Assembly (NCBI RefSeq): GCF_003473485.1
Contig: NC_053049.1
Coordinates: forward strand, 8,494,001-8,558,000
Origin: Medicago truncatula
Lineage: Eukaryota; Streptophyta; Magnoliopsida; Fabales; Fabaceae
DNA length: 64,000 nucleotides
Direction of reading: 5' to 3'
The translations under genes and the position numbers were made by a program. Within the stretch, counting starts at the first letter, position 1; every line of letters begins with the position of its first letter. This document shows positions 12,501 through 24,129 of this stretch, piece after piece. A model generated the notes under the pieces. That model did not search any database. It was not told the origin of the DNA and worked only from the letters and a program-made list of their open reading frames with translations.

Positions 12501-13242
12501 GTTGTCATAAGCTAGAAACTATTGTCCAACCTGGGCCAAAAGGTTGTTAAAATTCATCAAGTTCAATTTTTGTTGCTATGCTACAACTTCTCATAAAATT
12601 TCTAACTTTTTTTCTTTAATGTATTAGCCGTCATAATACACGAAGGATGAATTAGAACATCAGACAGAAAACACAAAAATATTGAACAAAAGTCAATATC
12701 ACTCTGAGAAGAAAATTTGGCACAATGGATTTATTGCAATTAAATGTGTCTAAAGTAAAGATACACGTAGATTCAAAATCCACAGAAATTAACAAGTAAG
12801 AATTGCAATAGTTTATCAACCTACTACCAGAACACAGAACATATAGCTCAAACACAAGTGAAAACTAACCATCACATTAATCCAACAAGACAAAAACCAA
12901 TAAAAACAAAACAAAAATACTAAACTTTGTCCAAATCAAACTAATCTCCAGGCAGAACTTTCCACGGAACCTGTTAATTAAATAGTTAAAACCAAAAGAA
13001 ACAACACAAACAAAACGAGAACAAGACAAAAAAAGAACAGTCTTTAACAACTAACACTATCAAATCACATAATGCAAAAAAGTGCAAGTAATGATAACAA
13101 GAGAAGACACTTCGAGAGTAAGATCAATCAAAGAGAGAAGAAACTTACCATCATTTGGATCTGTGTCGCCATTGATAACAAAAGTACAGCTGCTACTGAT
13201 GATGAACATCAGCATCAGCATCAGCCATGGATCCACCGACAT
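6503..13242 (-). CDS. SRF7-like: STRUBBELIG-receptor-family LRR receptor-like kinase, SRF6/SRF7 type (atypical kinase)
   Basis: Plasma-membrane receptor-like kinase of LRR subfamily V. Sixteen exons, 5' to 3' on the minus strand: 13242-13149, 11841-11718, 11630-11559, 11485-11420, 11332-11261, 11168-11097, 10179-10108, 10022-9957, 9848-9786, 9662-9349, 9202-8916, 8626-8355, 8101-7969, 7614-7478, 7109-6953, 6652-6503. They join in frame to 716 aa. Order: signal peptide (1-25), SRF N-terminal region with [13 protein letters not shown], about six LRRs mostly encoded by 63-72-base exons, a proline-rich juxtamembrane stretch ([12 protein letters not shown]), one membrane segment ([19 protein letters not shown]), and a kinase domain. 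The glycine loop GEGSFGRVY and lysine AVKK are intact, but the catalytic loop reads HKN instead of HRD and the DFG motif reads DSG. That is typical of SRFs and implies weak or no phosphotransfer. The choice between SRF6 and SRF7 is not certain. Confidence 0.95.
8700..8875. repeat. MITE-like fragment of the 'ATAAGCT' family in an SRF intron
   Basis: A palindrome-rich segment with TAAGCT/AGCTTA boxes (CATAAGCTAAAAGCTAATCC) between exons 12 and 11. The same sequence family occurs at 10495-11035, 12415-12540, 33370-33740, 37490-37640 and 53320-53445. Confidence 0.45.
10495..11035. mobile_element. Two diverged tandem copies of the 'ATAAGCT' MITE family in SRF intron 6
   Basis: The segment 10495-10715 is repeated at 10760-11035 with the same order of boxes (CTTTTTGG.TTGG, ACTTGTGAGACT.TTTGGGAGAG, TTTATGACATG, AAGCTATTTTAAGCTTAT, GAAAACAATTTGACTT, TTTTGTTATAGAAATAGC). 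A (GT)n run at about 10727-10746 separates the copies. No ORF is present. It is non-autonomous; the superfamily was not determined. Confidence 0.65.
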
Positions 13243-13344
13243 CTTTTTCTCACTGAAACAATATTTTCAGCAAAAAAAACTTCCAACCCAGAAAGCAAAA
13301 TCAATATTCAATGAACCTCTTTTTGTCAAAATTTGATTTTTAAG

Positions 13345-13390
13345 AATATTATATAAATGGGTTTATTCATTCCATTTGTTTATATATATG
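13345..13390 (-). promoter_or_regulatory. Probable TATA region of the SRF gene
   Basis: Read on the minus strand there are two TATA-like blocks (about 13390-13381 and 13358-13346), roughly 105-145 bases upstream of the SRF start codon at 13242. Which one is used cannot be told from sequence. Confidence 0.4.
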
Positions 13391-15660
13391 TTGCCTCCAT
13401 AAGAGTAAAGCTGGCAAGCACGATTTAGCTACAAGAATCCAACGACACGTATATGTTGATTTTTTCTTTTTTCTTTTTCTAACCTTATCTCACTGTCTAA
13501 ATTCTGTGTGAATTAACGTTGTTGTCATGTTCTTTCCATGTTAATTTTTTTTTTTTTGCAAAATTTGAATTTTATGTTTGGTTTGGATTTTTTTTTTTTT
13601 TCTGTAAAAAAAAAAATCATGAAGCGCTTATCGGTTTTAAGCTGAATCACTATCAAATAAACTACTTAAATGAAATTTGGTTGAATTTGTCCTTCTACCA
13701 CTATAGAAATCAATCTTCTAATGAACTATATGTGCCAATTTAGGTAGCTTTCAAAACTAAAATGGTAGTTATATATTTATGTTTATTTAATTATTAATTA
13801 TTGTCTGTTATATGATATTTTAATGATTTTTTTTTTACAAGTATTTTAATGATTGTTGGAAAGTAAAATTATTGATTAATTAATAATTAATGTCCTGGTT
13901 TGTTTTATGGGCAAAACTTATCTAAAGCTTTGTTTGGTATTGCTCTCTATGACTATGCTAGTCATTTCTCATGATATTAATTATTACACAAATAAATTTA
14001 TTTTGAAAAATATATACAATATAATATAATATAATGGCATGTGTATGATTCATTCATACCATCAATTTAAACAAATAAATAAGTTTATTTTCCATCAAAA
14101 GAAATAAAAACGTATAAGTTTCACTGACATTTTGGTCAAAATAAAAGTTTCTTTGACATTATTATTAGGCAGGTATGGTGAGGTATATCTTTCATTCCAT
14201 TTTAAATTAATTGTTCGCTGAGAAACAACCCCGTAAGTCAATAGTTTGTATTAATAAAGTTCATAAAATATTATTTGTTTTTTGATAGACTTTTTTTGTG
14301 ATAAAAATTCGTATATTGTGCTTTTTATTCTTATTATTTTGTTATTAATATTCACATGTATTGTTTTAAAAAAAATATATCACATGCATGCCATGCATTT
14401 GTTAATAAGCAAAGATAATATAGGTTGATTTTTATATATAGAAAGAACATAGGTTGATTTTTTAGCCAAAAGAAATCAATCGATATCTTCATCAACGCAA
14501 TGGCCAATGGGACATTTATAGGAAAATTGAAAAACAAAGCAAAGCAATGTTAATTTCATTCTTTGAGCAAAAAGCAATGTTAATTTCTTACTTCAGCGTG
14601 ATACTTAATTAAGGTTTTATTATAGTAGAAAGAAACATTTTAACCAACAATATCACTTTTTTTAAACAAGGCATTTGTTCCTTTTCTTGCAATACAATGA
14701 TGAGTTGATAATTAATTTGAGTATTGGAATGAATGATTATGATGGAGACCATGATGTATAATATACTTAATGATATTGATATATATGGTGGTGAGTAATG
14801 ACATATGAAGGAGGTGCAAGGTTTTAATATATAGTTGAAATAAAAAGGTCAGCATTGCGCGTAATGAGCTGGGTTCATGTCATCCAATCAACATCAACAT
14901 CACGGATTTGTGATTAGGAGATTAGTTTCAATTTCATAAAGATCTTTCATTTACTTTTTTTCATCCTCAAACAAGATCATTTTCCAGCGAGTATAAAGAA
15001 AAACTAAAGTCTAACTTGGAGGGTTTTAGAGGGGATAGATGACTTTGATTTCATACGGATGGGTAGAAAGAAAACATGTATGCGTGGACTTTATTGATGT
15101 TTCATCATTTGTTGGATTAGAGGTCGGACTTTTATGGTAAGACAAACAATCTTAAAAGTTGCGTCAAACAAAATAGTCAAACATTAGAAAATGTGTTCTA
15201 ACAATCGACATGTTTTTATGTCATCTGCATTTGACACTTTCAACTTTCTAACATCAGAGGTTGTTGACTTTCTACATAATAAAGTTCAAAGGGTCATGCT
15301 TAACAATGTCATGTTTTCTATTTTCATAAATGTTGTGTTTACGATGATTGATTTTATCATCCAAAAAGACGTAGCAGCACAACTTGTTGCATGTATGTCT
15401 TCTATTTATGTCTAATTAATCTTTGATATGTATAATTGATAAAAGTCCAATTATTAGAAGACACAAGAAAAGTAAGTTTTTCTTTCCCTTTCAAAACTCT
15501 CCATCCAAACATACTATAAGTTGGATTTTTTAGGCCCTCTCGTATACAAAAAGGAAGAGAGAGAGAGAGAAAAACTAAAGTATTTTATTTTAGGACTGAG
15601 CATTGGACATATATGGTCGATTTTGGTTCCAATTTGGCTTGATCATATAAAATCGAACAA
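13391..15660. other. Intergenic, no gene recognised
   Basis: AT-rich sequence upstream of the divergent SRF promoter, with long T and A runs and many stops. Short open stretches (for example 13519-13743 and 15191-15415) are low-complexity or frame accidents with no recognisable domain. Confidence 0.4.
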
Positions 15661-15664
15661 ACCT

Positions 15665-15870
15665 ATTTTTTGATCAATCCATATGTCCATGGGCTTAATT
15701 GTGTTTTGTTTTCTTGGTTGTTTTGGAAGACAAATTGGTTGATAGAGATAGAAGAGGGATGAAGTTACTAAATTTTTTACTTGCTTGCATTCTTGGTAAA
15801 GATTATAATTCTATTTGGTAAATAAAGTGGAGTACATGCAAGTGAAGACAAGGGCTGCAATGAGAGCTCA
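15665..15870 (+). repeat. Dispersed repeat, copy 1 (second copy at 21644-21862)
   Basis: About 200 bases match 21644-21862 closely by eye, including GGTTGATAGAGATAGAAGAG, ACTTGCTTGCATTCTTGGT and TCTATTTGGTAAATAAAG. The copies are in the same orientation about 6 kb apart. Neither carries a credible ORF. Confidence 0.75.
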
Positions 15871-17244
15871 AAATGAATAAAAGAAAAACAACTAGTAAAG
15901 TTGAAATGATGCTGAAAATAGAGGATTCCGATTGAGTGTGTTGCTGCCATATTTTTTTTAGTCTTTGTTTTGTATTTTTTATGAATCATTTTTCTAATTG
16001 AAGATTTCTATAAAAATGAAAGAGTGTTTTCAGATTTTATGATGAGATTAATAATATGAAAATTGAAGTCACAACTAAGCCAAAATATTACTAAATTGTG
16101 AATGTTTAAAGAGTATTTGTAGGTGAAATTTGTGAAGAATGAGTTGCATAAAGTGTAACAATTCATAATTGTGGTTCAAAAAACGTGTTAAAAGAACTTC
16201 ACCAGCTGTTAAAGCTGGTAAAATCAATTGAAAAATGTGTTCCATGAGTTACTCTTGTTGAGCAAGTAACCGTCCAACATTTTGAGTTAGTTCGGATTAT
16301 ACAACCCAAAAATGTTGCAGATACTTTTGGATAATACAATCTGAAATGCTTCTATAATGTGTTAAAAACTCGTACTTTGTAGGGTGATGAATATTTCAGA
16401 TTATACAATCCAAAACTTAGACTATTATACCATGGAGTCATATTCTACTTTCGTAAATCAAAGATAGGTTGTAAACTAATAATTAATTGCGTTAATTCCA
16501 ACAAAGAAAGGAGAGGGGATTCATGGATTCCCTAATCTTCGTTATACTTTTCAATCACAACAACCTAATCTCGCATTGGGCAGAATAATTAAAATCCTGC
16601 AAACCACTTCATCTCTTTTAATTAAATTATTTTCATTAAATTCCACTATTAGCAAGTTGAACGACAATCTAGACGATAACTACTTTATTACTTATCAAAA
16701 TTCGTCATTAACTACTCTACTCTAGTTTTTAACATTCGATTGGTTTTCTTATTTTCTTTTTGGTTTGATATCTGTAGGGTTTGAAGGCTTGAAAGCCTTA
16801 TGAAATCCCTAGTATTTACCGCTGCTTCTACTATAAATCTCTACTTTTTACATCTATTTTTTCTCTCTATTTATTCTATTATTTAAAACAACCAATAGGT
16901 TTAATTACTTTTTTCTTTTATTGTAAAATTAGGGTTTCAAAGTTTTCACATCTAATTTTATACATTTTTTTTATTGTAAAACGATAGCTTGAAGGTTTAA
17001 TATAAATTTTCACTTCAATTTTAGGGGTAATAATAATTAATTTATTTTTGTATTCTTTTATATTTTTGACAATCTATTTGAAATGTATGTTTGGTATGTT
17101 TCAATACATGTCCAACAAAATAGGAATACGGCATAATCAAGAGGGTGTCAATTGTAGGAAGTAGTGTTTCAGCTAACCAACCAACACATTTAGCTAGATT
17201 TGATGCTTTTGAGCATTTTTTAAATGAGAAACTCCAATAGATCA

Positions 17245-17600
17245 TAAAAATGAGATTGAGAGGTATTTGGATGAAGACAACATGAATGGAGACAATAAGT
17301 TTAAACTAGTTGTCTGGTGGAAGAAGAAAAAAAATGCTCGAGCTTTCTGATAGTATCAAGAATGGCTAGGGATGTGTTTGTCACTCATGTTTCAAAACTC
17401 TACTGATGTTAGAGTTTTAGACACTCTTAGAAGTTGTTTAAATCCAGAAATTGCTCAGGCATTTTAATTAGTACTCAAAATTGGTTGATGTCTTCTTTCT
17501 TTGAATTTAAAGACTTGGACATTTAAAAGGAGTTTAAAACATTTGAAATTGTTACATGTATTAATCTTATGTTGAAATTAAATTGATATAAGATTAGAAA
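17245..17600 (+). pseudogene. hAT transposase C-terminal (dimerisation) domain remnant, copy A
   Basis: Translation in shifting frames gives EIERYLDEDN, KFKLVVWWK, then RMARDVFVTHVS and RVLDTLRSCLNPEIAQAF. These match, in order, the hAT (Ac-like) dimerisation-region signature of the WWK...R.ARD.L.IPVS...RVLD..RSSL type. Frameshifts, an internal deletion removing the ASESAFS block and stop codons break it. It forms one arm of a large inverted repeat with 17660-18060. Confidence 0.7.
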
Positions 17601-17659
17601 TGTTCCTTCAAAAAAGAAAGATTAGAAATGTGACAAATGTTAAAAATGTTTATACATTG

Positions 17660-18060
17660 ATAACATATATAAAATTTAATTTCAATATATGATTAATAAA
17701 TGTAACAATTTTTTTATATGTTTCAAACTCCTCTTGAATCTTTAAATTCAAAGAAAGAATATATTAACCAATTATGAGTGCTAATTAATGCCTCAGTCTT
17801 TTCTGGATATATTAACCAATTATTTATGGATTTCAACAACTACTAAAAGTGTTTAGAACTCTACCACCATTGATAAAAACACTTTCAAATGTTATTGTTC
17901 AAATATAGGAGCAAACACATCTCATCTCTCATGGTAATACTACATAGTATTAGAAATCTTAAGAAAATTTGTTTCCACTAGACAAGCAAGTTAATCTTAG
18001 CATCTACATTCATGTTGTCTTCATCCAAATACCACTCAATCTCATTTTTGTAATTTTTTT
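17660..18060 (-). pseudogene. hAT transposase C-terminal domain remnant, copy B (inverted)
   Basis: The reverse complement repeats the same segment as 17245-17600: EIEWYLDEDNMNVDAKINLLV followed by a GGRVLNTFSSC-like block, with stops. Copy B keeps sequence between the ARD and RVLD blocks that copy A has lost. The two copies point tail to tail across an AT-rich spacer near 17600-17660. Confidence 0.65.
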
Positions 18061-18189
18061 GATTTTCTTTATTTCTTTCAAATAACTCTTAAAAGAATCA
18101 AATTTATGCAAATATTGTGTCTATTGCTCAACCAAACATTACTTCCTACAGAGGTTCCCTCGAGGATCATCTATTCCTATTTTATTGCC

Positions 18190-18680
<491 letters not shown>

Positions 18681-18699
18681 TAACCTTAAAATTGAAATG

Positions 18700-19353
18700 A
18701 AAAAATAAATCAAACGGGGCTATTGTTTTAGAGAATACAAAATATATAAAATTAATGTGAAAATTTTGAAACCCTAATTTTACAAAATGTTTAAATAAAT
18801 GGGATGAAACATATAGATTGTTTTACTAAATAGAAAAAAAAATAGATGTTAAAACAATTTATAGTATAAGCCCCACTAAATACTAGATATTTTAATAAGC
18901 CCGCAAACCCTAGAGATTTCGAACCAAAAACAAAAATAAGAAAAAGAATAAAATGTTAAGAACCAGAGTAGAGTAGCGATGAGAGCAGGAGGCGACAAGA
19001 AGAATAGAAAGGAAAAAAGTGATTGCAAGGTTTGTAGTTTCAACATACGAGAAAAAAGTGAATAGTGAAGTGTTTCAAGAAAGAGTATAAGAAGATCAAC
19101 AATGGAGATTTGCGTGATAGAATATGAGTGAGAGAGAGAGTTTAAAACGTCCGGTCAATGAAGTGATGGAGATTAGAGTGTTTGATGTTATCTAGGGTTT
19201 GTGAGCAATGCAGAGTAGAATTGTCATTTCAATTTGAGAACGGGTGAGAGGGCAACATTTGTGGGGAATAATGACAACCAATCTTAGGTTAAGAGTTAGG
19301 GTATCACTATTTGTCACGAACTAAAATTCGAGGTTTATTGGAAAGTAATGAAG
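18700..19353. other. Intergenic, nothing recognised
   Basis: AT-rich with purine-rich stretches (AGAGAGAG, AAAAAGTG). No domain-bearing reading frame found. Confidence 0.35.
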
Positions 19354-19371
19354 CCGCCAATATCATAGTTT

Positions 19372-19457
19372 TTGTTTTTGGTAGTGGCTGGAGTTTGAAC
19401 CCCAGACCTTGCATATTTTATACATTATTCCAACCGACTGAGCTAAGCTCACGAGGA
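19372..19457 (-). mobile_element. Short tRNA-derived SINE with target-site duplication
   Basis: On the minus strand it starts with GTCCTCGTGAGCTTAGCTCAGT, whose TAGCTCAG matches a tRNA box A. GGTTTGAACTCC (box B) follows about 40 bases later. It is flanked by an 18-base direct repeat with one mismatch (19354-19371 and 19458-19475, CCGCCAAYATCATAGTTT), the footprint of LINE-driven insertion. A related plus-strand copy lies at 39202-39290. Confidence 0.8.
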
Positions 19458-20059
19458 CCGCCAACATCATAGTTTATCAAAATAGGGGAATTATTGGAAA
19501 ACACTTTTAAAAAAAAAGATGGTCCTTGAAACTAAATTTTAGGTTCATCGGTCAATTAAACGCTCGAAAGTATTAGCATCCCACGACATCCATTAAAAAA
19601 TGGTCATCTCTAATTAATTGTGCAAATTTGTTTAACATTTACAATATTTATTTTCTCCCTATTTGTTAGATGTGAATTATAATTCACTTTTTACATGAAA
19701 TTGTAGTGTATTTAAATGAGAAAAAATTGTGGTGTATTTTCAAATGAAATTGCAGTGTATTTAAATAAAGACAAAAATAAGATAGAAAATTCAAAGTTAT
19801 GTAGCTCTTGTATAAAAAAAGGTCTGGCTGTTGGTTGATTTTAAAGAAAATGGTTTATGTCAAGATGATTTCGATAAAAAAATAACGATGACCTGATACA
19901 AGAAAAATATATTGAGTGAGAAAAATTGATCAGCAAGAATTTGTATGATTGATGATTTTGCTTGTTTTAAGAAATTGTTGTAAAATCAAGTTTTAGAACT
20001 AAAAGTTGGATAGCTTGTGTCCTAAAAACTTAAAAATTAAGATGTCACATGAAGGAATG

Positions 20060-20675
20060 GTAACAAAATGCATACCCGCGGGTACCTGTCCAAACCAAAC
20101 TCAAATTGACGGTTTTCTCCGCTTTAACTTGGATTGGGTATAAGTTTGGGTTTTCTCCGATTTCAAAACACGGGTATGGAACGAGTAACGGGGATATAGA
20201 TACCCACCCCGAACCCATACTCAAACTCGTCCCAAATGTAGAAAATCAATTTACAACTCCTTTTATATAAACAGAAATCCAAACCCTAAATCATTTCACT
20301 CAAATAGCCAGAGTCTCGGTCTTTCAAATGACACTCACTTATCATAATTCTCTCTTTTCTCCTTCCATATCTCACATTCTCAACCTCTCTTTTCTCAATC
20401 AACATAGCCATCCATCGTCATCATCTCTTTGTTGGATAATGCATTACAACATTACGCTCGGGGGCTGAAAAATACTTTTATTTTTATTAAAAAAAAACTA
20501 TCCACTGCGGGGATGAGGATGGGCCGGGAATACTCGAACCCGTCGGAGATGAGGATAAAATTCGATTTTTCATTCCCGTTGAGTATGGATAGAGTAACAT
20601 GTAAATATATCATAATAGGGTATTGAGGACGAAAAAGGTAAAACTCGTCCCACCCCGCCCATTTTCATGCCTTAG
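20060..20675. mobile_element. Non-autonomous element with GC-rich ends of the 'CCCGCGGGTACC' type
   Basis: The left end carries ATGCATACCCGCGGGTACC and blocks of GGGTATGG..CCCACCCCGAACCC. The right end carries GTCCCACCCCGCCCATTTTCATGCC, reading as its inverted partner. The core has an unrelated AT-rich portion. No transposase is visible. The boundaries are approximate and the superfamily is not assigned. Confidence 0.5.
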
Positions 20676-20679
20676 TCAC

Positions 20680-21640
20680 ATGTAATTAATCTTTTTATAA
20701 TGATTTTCTTTTGATTAATAATTTTAAAGACTGCCTTTAGAACAATAAGTTATCACTACTTGTGTTGTGTCCAAAAAACTCAAGTATTATGAATATATGT
20801 CACATTCAATAAACCAATTTTGAAAATAAATAAATTGATTAAAGTTTTTGTCAAAAATAAATAAATAAATAGATTAAAAAAATATTTTGATTCAAAAACA
20901 AATTCACACACCATTGGATACAGTCTTATTTCACTAAAACTCGAAAATCAAACCTTGTTGTTATAAGAAAGAACAAAATCAAATTACCTAAACCCAAATT
21001 AACCTTCCTTTAGTATTATTTTATCGCGAATGTGAGTTAGAAGAAAGAAGATGAAGTTTTTTATGGCTGGCAATGGCTTCTTCAAGGTCACAGGTGGTTG
21101 GATTAGGCGGCACCGTTGGTTTAGGGGGCAATGAGAAAAGGTATGAAAGCACCAATGATGTTACGTTCTGGGTTTCTCTTCCAACTAGGATTAAGCTAGA
21201 AGACAAACGGGGATTAAAACTGCAGAAAGATAAAGGATAATAAAAATTGAACTTTTGATTTCATAAAATGATAAAGATAGTCGGCCCCCTTTATATACTA
21301 GGGTTGGCTGATGAAGACATAATGGGCTCTAAGCCACTAATGGATATAAAGTAATTGGGCCTAGCTAAGGCCTACTAAATTATTACAATGACTCCCTAAT
21401 ATTTGAAAACAAAGTCCTTAGACTATACAAGTTTCTTGGTGTCCCTTTTATTCTTCAAAGGTCCAATCTTGCTATCAGTAGTTTGTAGATGATGGTAAAA
21501 AAATGGAAGTGGTGGTGTGTTTACTTACTCTTTAGTCTTTAGTACATTGCTACTGATTTCCTTATTCTCTGTGTTTTTTTTTCTTTTCATGATCTCTTCC
21601 CTCTCTCTTGTTTGATTATGAAGTTTCAAATTTATAGACT
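20680..21640. other. Intergenic, possible decayed retroelement, no gene recognised
   Basis: The segment 21230-21480 (TCGGCCCCCTTTATATACTAGG, GGGCCTAGCTAAGGCC) has the look of a retroelement terminal repeat with a TATA box. I found no paired repeat and no coding domain. Confidence 0.3.
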
Positions 21641-21643
21641 TTT

Positions 21644-21862
21644 TTTATCAAGCCCTATGTCCATGGACTTAATTGTATTTTGTTTTTTTGGAAGACAATT
21701 TGGTTGATAGAGATAGAAGAGGGATGAAGTTACTAAATTTTTTACTTGCTTGCATTCTTGGTGAAGATTACAACTCTATTTGGTAAATAAAGAGGAGTAC
21801 ATGTACATGCAAGTGAAGACTGAGGATTACTGAGAGGTAAAGACAAAAGCTTCAGTGAGAAT
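21644..21862 (+). repeat. Dispersed repeat, copy 2 (first copy at 15665-15870)
   Basis: Same sequence as 15665-15870 with a few small insertions and deletions, for example a short segment missing after TTTTGTTTT and an extra TACATG. Function unknown. Confidence 0.75.
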
Positions 21863-21915
21863 AAATTGATTAAACATATAAATCAACAATCATAGCTGGG
21901 ATATTAGCTCCTCTT

Positions 21916-22051
21916 TTTTTTTTAGATAGACGAAATGGTAAAGCCGTTGTAAACTCACACACATAAGTGGAGGTATCGGAGTTCGAACTCCGGTTATGAC
22001 ATCCGACCTAACAATTTCGGCATTTTGCCAGTTGAGCTAGGACTTCTGGAT
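21916..22051 (-). mobile_element. tRNA-derived SINE with exact 17-bp target-site duplication
   Basis: Minus-strand element with box A (TAGCTCAACTGGC) at about 22040-22028, box B (GGAGTTCGAACTCC) near 21981-21994 and a T run (A tail on the minus strand) at 21916-21923. It is flanked by identical GGATATTAGCTCCTCTT at 21899-21915 and 22052-22068. Same family as 1-115 and 44734-44870. Confidence 0.9.
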
Positions 22052-22068
22052 GGATATTAGCTCCTCTT

Positions 22069-24121
22069 AATGTTTTCCACACTTTATAATTTATCAAAAA
22101 AAACAACTTTAATATTTTTTTTTTTTTGAGAAGCTAAAATAGAATATATTACTCAAAACAATGAATATTTCCTAGCACAAGGTGTACTAGAAACTTTAAT
22201 ATATTTAAATTAATTTAGAGACATATTTACAAATTTCAAATTTGTTTAGGGACATATTCATATAATATGAATGACATGTCAGTGTTGACTAACAATTGAC
22301 TTAGTGGAGTTTAATAAAAACACGTAACTGATAAATAAAAAATAGTCCAAGAATCTAATTACATAGTTTTTTAGTTTAGGAACCTGTTTAATTTTTTTTA
22401 ATAGTTTAGGGATCTAAAGATTAATTAAACCTTAGAAAGTATATTCTACAAAAATAAGTCGTAAAACTTTTGTAAAACTTTAATATTTACTTATTTGCAA
22501 GGTTCCACAGCCAAAAGGGTTACAAATTCAGTTCATGTTTTTCTTGGAATGATGACATGTTTTGCTCGTTTTGAAGTGGTAATTTATGGTCGATGGATAG
22601 TGCATACACTGCTTGGGTGAGTGTATAGATAGATAGAGTCTGGATGGTGATCACAAGGGTGTTGAAATTTTTATAAGGAAATTGCTGTTTATCGCGAGAG
22701 AAAATCCACCGAATATTTCACGACCGTTTATTTATTTATATGCATTTCTTAAACTGCACCCATGAATCTTATGTTTTCCGCTGATAAAGAAATTTAATTG
22801 GCTTAATGCATTTTGTCATTCTCTCAGGATAAAATATCTCGGGATGAATAGCATTGCCCTTTTTATAATTGTAAAACACTTCTTGCGGTGAAATGATTAG
22901 GAATGAATTAATTCGTGATTAAGGCCAGAGAAGCAAACGTAATGATGACTAACAAGAGTTTAGAAGGGTGCTCCTTCTTTTTTTGAGCACAACCAGTTGG
23001 TTAATGCTCATGCTTTTATAGATTAAATAGAGGTTTAAATATACATTTGGATCCTACAAATATAAACATTTTCTGTTTTTAGTCTATAAAAAAATTGTCT
23101 TATTTTAGTCCTTGTAAATATTATAAAAATTGGTTCCTGCAATACATTGTAATATTAATTTTCTTCCTTTATCTCACTCATATTGAAGGAACAAAATTAA
23201 ATATTCTTCCTTTTTCTTTTTTGAAATCTTAGTATTCCACAACCTCTCGTCTTGTAATATCAAAATACACATATCAACAAGAAGTCTTTGCCTAATATGG
23301 TTTAAATTCATACCAAATGGACCAACTTGCATTGACAATTAAAAAATACAATTACAAGAATTGAAAAGAATACTCTAAAGAGAGATTAAGGGTAAAATAA
23401 TAGGGGTGGAAATAATACTCAATGATATTATAAAATAACTTATAAATTGAGCAATTTTTAGTGCTAAAATGACTTATGTAATATAGAATCGAGAGTGTTT
23501 TATAAGTGCGTGCTAAAATGGCAGCTCTATGAACATTGCCGTAGAGGAGGTCGGAGTTCGAATTTCAAGTTCTCCTCTTCTCAGTATTTATAGTGTGTGA
23601 GTCTAACCATTAGGTATTTAAGAAAAAAATAGAATGGAGAGTGTATATTACTTTTTTTAGGTGGACTTAAGAGTTCTTTCAAAAAAAAAAAAAAAAAAAG
23701 TTGGACTTAGAGTAAGGGCTTGTGTATGTTTGGTCTGCCTCTGAATTTTGTCTTCTACAACACTAATTTTGGTCCATGCATTAAGCTACTTTTGAGTGAT
23801 AAGAGGGTTTGAGGAGGACTTCATTGGTTTTTCAACTGTGCATTGGCAATGCATATGGATATGGTTGATATTTTGTTCGATGCTCTTTAGGCTCTGTGTT
23901 GCTTAGTTTTTACCGGAAGTTAGCTCATAATAATTTATCTTTTTACTCTTTTTTTTCGATATACTATTTTACCTGTTTTTATGAAAGGTTTCATGTTTGA
24001 TTTTTGTAGAAGCAATCAAATTTTTTGTGTTACATATTGGGTGTGAACTCTGAAAATTGCTGAGCTTTACTGGCTAGTGAATTATAATATTCATGAGTTA
24101 AACAATGATCAAGTGCACATC
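22069..24121. other. Intergenic with degenerate repeats, no gene recognised
   Basis: Contains a fold-back-like block with TTTTAGTCC motifs (about 23030-23160), related in style to 117-578, and an A18 run near 23682. No coding exon was identified. Confidence 0.35.
23505..23640 (+). repeat. SINE-like fragment
   Basis: A tRNA-like arrangement (GGCAGCTCTATG..., then GGAGTTCGAATTTC resembling box B), followed by GTGTGTGAGTCTAACCATTAGG and an A-rich end. Weak boxes and no clear target duplication. Confidence 0.4.
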
Positions 24122-24129
24122 CTTTGCAT

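Noticed and set aside
13072..13336. Plus-strand frames overlapping the SRF first exon
   Set aside because: They are antisense to the SRF signal-peptide exon and have no domain of their own.
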